Assembly: GCA_001805205.1 (NCBI GenBank)
Contig: MHER01000158.1
Coordinates: 3,891-13,580 of the forward strand
Origin: Nitrospirae bacterium RIFCSPLOW2_12_42_9
GTDB taxonomy: Bacteria; Nitrospirota; 9FT-COMBO-42-15; HDB-SIOI813
Length of the DNA: 9,690 nt
Direction: 5' to 3'
The stretch's first letter is position 1. Each line of letters begins with the position of its first letter. A program made the position numbers and the translations under genes. The notes under the pieces were generated by a model, which was not told the DNA's origin, ran no database searches, and was given only the letters and a program-made list of their open reading frames with translations. Below, one piece after another: positions 7,809 to 9,690 of this stretch.

Positions 7809-7853
7809 AAAATTTGTTAGTTACCTTATTAATGTTTGTAACCTATTGATTTT

Positions 7854-8630
7854 ATGGGAAAAATCATCTCTATAACAAATCAGAAGGGTGGAGTTGGAAA
7901 GACCACAACTGCCATCAATATTGCTGCATCTCTGGCAGTAGCAGAGAAGAGTGTGCTCCTCGTTGATTTAGACCCGCAGGGGAATGCAACAAGCGGCTGT
8001 GGTGTAGACATAAAGGCTCTAAATACGTCCATATATGATGCATTTACTGGTAATAGGAATATAAGAGATTTAGTCCTGTCAACAGAGCTTAAGCATTTTA
8101 AACTTGTTCCTGCGAATATTGACCTGATTGGTGCTGAAATAGAGCTAATAGACCATGAATACAGGGAACATGTACTCCATAAAGCCATTGGCAAGTTAAG
8201 GGAAGATTTTGATTTTATAATACTGGATTGTCCTCCCTCCCTCGGTCTCCTTACTATTAATGCACTGACAGCAGCAGACTCAGTCATAATACCTGTCCAG
8301 TGTGAGTATTTTGCTATGGAGGGATTGAGCCAGATACTGAAGACTATAGACCTTGTTCAAAACTCTCTTAATAAAGACCTGTTTATTGAGGGCATACTTC
8401 TGACCATGTTTGACAGCAGGAATAATCTTTCCCACCAGGTTGCAGATGAGATCAGGGGGCATTTTAAAGAGATAGTATTTAACTCTGTTATCCCCCGGAA
8501 TGTTTCCCTTGGTGAGGCGCCGAGCCATGGCAAGCCAATAATACTATATAATATTAACTCAAGGGGTGCACAGTCCTATCTGGAACTGGCACTGGAGGTA
8601 GTAAAAAATGACAAAAAAGGCACTCGGTAG
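7854..8630 (+). CDS. parA: Chromosome partitioning ATPase ParA (Soj)
   Basis: ParA is a DNA-binding, dimerising P-loop ATPase. Its gradient on the nucleoid, set up by ParB-parS complexes that stimulate ATP hydrolysis, moves replicated origins apart. The 258-residue length is typical of chromosomal ParA/Soj without an N-terminal HTH. The deviant Walker A is KGGVGKTT at 11-18, with signature lysine K11 and P-loop lysine K16. VDLDPQGNAT covers 37-46, where D40 is the usual activating aspartate. The Walker B region is FIILDCPP at 121-128 with D125. GEAPSHGKPI near the end is also characteristic. The start at 7854 puts the P-loop at the normal distance from the N-terminus. The gene overlaps parB by 23 bases, so the two are very likely cotranscribed and translationally coupled. 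A parS site lies just upstream. Other MinD/ParA-family ATPases are excluded by the adjacent parB. Confidence 0.97.
   Translation: MGKIISITNQKGGVGKTTTAINIAASLAVAEKSVLLVDLDPQGNATSGCGVDIKALNTSIYDAFTGNRNIRDLVLSTELKHFKLVPANIDLIGAEIELIDHEYREHVLHKAIGKLREDFDFIILDCPPSLGLLTINALTAADSVIIPVQCEYFAMEGLSQILKTIDLVQNSLNKDLFIEGILLTMFDSRNNLSHQVADEIRGHFKEIVFNSVIPRNVSLGEAPSHGKPIILYNINSRGAQSYLELALEVVKNDKKGTR
8594..8598 (+). promoter_or_regulatory. parB ribosome binding site inside parA
   Basis: GGAGG lies 9 bases before the parB ATG at 8608 and within the last codons of parA. It is one of the strongest such sites in the window and fixes the parB start in the overlap. Confidence 0.75.
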
Positions 8631-9462
8631 GGGACTCGGAACACTGATTCCAGGTGCAGGTGGTAACGCAACTATCGAGAAAAGAGCGGGAGTAACAGAG
8701 CTGGAAACCGCAAGGATAGTCCCCAACAGATTTCAACCACGGCATGAATTCGATGATAAGGGTCTTGAGGAGCTTGCAGATTCAATAAGGGTCAATGGTA
8801 TTATCCAGCCGGTGATTGTCAGACGTCTTGACAACGGAATATTTGAGCTAATAGCAGGAGAGAGACGCTGGCGGGCTGCTCAATTGGTCGGGTTAAAAAA
8901 GATACCGGTTGTTGTCAAAGAGACCACAGATGAAAAATCATTAGAGATAGCCCTAATAGAGAACCTCCAGCGCGAAGACCTTAATCCAATTGAGTCAGCA
9001 CAGGGATATCAGAGACTTTTAAAGGATTTCAGACTTTCCCAGGAAGAGATTGCAAAGAGGGTCGGGAAAGAACGTTCTACAGTAGCAAACTATTTAAGGC
9101 TGCTGACACTTCCTGAAAAGATAAGAGGTTATCTCTCAAAGGGGGCCCTCACCCCCGGACATGCTAAGGCAATACTATCAATAACAAACAGAGATGAGCA
9201 GACCAGGTTTGCTGATTATATTGTAAACAAAGGTGCATCTGTGAGGGAGGCAGAGACATCGTCAAAGAGCTGGGGAATCCATAAAAAGAAAAAGCGGGTG
9301 ACTGAAAGAAGGGATCCAACCTTAAAGGATGTAGAGGAAAGGTTACAGCGTGTATTCGGGACTAAGGTAAGGATATACCCGGGGAAAAAGGGTGGGAAGC
9401 TAATTCTGGAATATTATTCAGTGGATGATTTAAACAGGATTCTGGATATTGTTAATAGATAA
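8608..9462 (+). CDS. parB: Chromosome partitioning protein ParB (Spo0J), CTP-dependent parS clamp
   Basis: ParB binds parS, uses CTP to close into a sliding clamp, and stimulates ParA. The length of 284 residues is typical. The basic N-terminus KKALGRGLGTLIPG is the ParA-interacting segment. The ParB/Srx CTPase domain (about 30-125) carries GERRWRAAQ at 84-92 (CTP motif) and ENLQREDLNPIE at 118-129. The helix-turn-helix that reads parS is LSQEEIAKRVGKERSTVANY at 143-162. The C-terminal dimerisation domain spans about 236-284 after a basic KKKKR stretch. The gene starts inside parA and ends with tandem in-frame stops (TAA at 9460, TGA at 9463). Two parS-type palindromes upstream of parAB are its likely targets. 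Confidence 0.97.
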   Translation: MTKKALGRGLGTLIPGAGGNATIEKRAGVTELETARIVPNRFQPRHEFDDKGLEELADSIRVNGIIQPVIVRRLDNGIFELIAGERRWRAAQLVGLKKIPVVVKETTDEKSLEIALIENLQREDLNPIESAQGYQRLLKDFRLSQEEIAKRVGKERSTVANYLRLLTLPEKIRGYLSKGALTPGHAKAILSITNRDEQTRFADYIVNKGASVREAETSSKSWGIHKKKKRVTERRDPTLKDVEERLQRVFGTKVRIYPGKKGGKLILEYYSVDDLNRILDIVNR

Positions 9463-9532
9463 TGAAAAACCTGACTCTGTCAGACAAGATGCTTGACCTA
9501 TAAATCATTTAATCATTGTGTGGATGGTTATG

Positions 9533-9562
9533 TTGATGACAAGTATTTAAATAGAATCTATA
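9533..9562 (+). promoter_or_regulatory. Weak candidate promoter for mnmA
   Basis: TTGATG (9533-9538) and TCTATA (9557-9562) are 18 bases apart in the AT-rich gap between parB and mnmA. This is a pattern match only; the overlapping TATATA at 9559 would need a 20-base spacer. Confidence 0.22.
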
Positions 9563-9582
9563 TAAAGTTGCGCTTTCTACAG

Positions 9583-9601
9583 GTCAGGCTTCCAGCCTGA
9601 C
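9583..9601. repeat. Short perfect inverted repeat upstream of mnmA
   Basis: GTCAGGCT (9583-9590) and AGCCTGAC (9594-9601) form an 8-base stem with a 3-base loop (TCC), ending 27 bases before the mnmA start. No T-run follows, so it is not a typical intrinsic terminator. The ACAGGTCAGGCTTCCAGCCTGAC pattern looks like another dispersed small palindrome, or it could be a leader hairpin. Confidence 0.6.
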
Positions 9602-9628
9602 AATAATCATTATGAACAGGATTTACAG

Positions 9629-9690
9629 ATGACACGGAAAAAGGTTGTAGTTGGTATGAGTGGTGGTATAGATAGTTCTGTTGCTGCCAT
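9629..9690 (+). CDS. mnmA: tRNA-specific 2-thiouridylase MnmA, N-terminal fragment (runs off window)
   Basis: Only 20 codons are visible, reading MTRKKVVVGMSGGIDSSVAA. The short N-terminus followed by VVVGMSGGxDSSVAA is the ATP-pyrophosphatase P-loop of MnmA (TrmU), which thiolates U34 of tRNA-Lys, -Glu and -Gln. MnmA usually has V where I stands here (SGGVDSS), a conservative change. AGGA at 9618-9621 is a modest ribosome binding site 7 bases upstream. It acts on the same nucleotide as MnmE/MnmG, encoded a few genes upstream. Other PP-loop enzymes (ThiI, TtcA, QueC, ArgG) share SGGxDS but rarely this whole N-terminus. Confidence 0.85.
   Translation, partial: MTRKKVVVGMSGGIDSSVAA

Noticed and set aside
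9471..9495. Small hairpins after parB (CTGAC-TCT-GTCAG and CAAG-ATG-CTTG) as a terminator
   Set aside because: The stems have only 4-5 base pairs and no T-run follows.
9519..9527. DnaA-box-like TGTGGATGG
   Set aside because: It differs from TGTGGATAA at two positions and stands alone; there is no box cluster or AT-rich unwinding element to support an origin here.

Overview
The window is ordinary chromosome from a bacterium that I cannot name from this sequence alone. By eye the DNA is moderately AT-rich. Arginine is often AGG/AGA and isoleucine often ATA. Intergenic spaces carry short palindromic repeats. These traits, with a single-chain proline dehydrogenase/P5C dehydrogenase and chromosomal parAB, would fit a free-living deep-branching Gram-negative such as a Nitrospirota or Desulfobacterota member, but that placement is an inference. 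Every gene reads on the + strand.

Layout. (1) 1-933: the 3' part of an uncharacterised protein with a C-terminal membrane segment; its frame is open through the left edge. (2) 933-1010: a palindromic intergenic repeat. (3) 1023-3965: putA, a bifunctional proline catabolic enzyme. Its best start is the GTG at 1023, because the longer TTG start at 990 lies inside the repeat. (4) 4030-5406: mnmE. (5) 5407-5600: a parS-type site and a second copy of the palindromic repeat. (6) 5601-7655: mnmG, with two different palindromic elements inserted in frame. (7) 7656-7853: a second identical parS-type site and an AT-rich leader. (8) 7854-9462: parA and parB, overlapping by 23 bases. (9) 9463-9628: a small inverted repeat. 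(10) 9629-9690: the first 20 codons of mnmA.

How the genes fit together. MnmE and MnmG form the complex that puts the carboxymethylaminomethyl group on uridine 34 of certain tRNAs, and MnmA adds the 2-thio group to the same nucleotide. The window therefore holds both arms of that wobble modification on either side of the ParA-ParB-parS chromosome segregation system. mnmE-mnmG-(rsmG)-parA-parB is a classic order near the replication origin. Here rsmG is absent between mnmG and parA, and putA occupies the place upstream of mnmE where yidC/jag are often found.

I see no previously undescribed multi-gene system. The most unusual feature is mnmG, whose inter-domain linker has been lengthened by two in-frame palindromic repeats that are translated into protein. 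Next in interest are the paired parS palindromes and the paired intergenic repeats just upstream of putA and mnmG.
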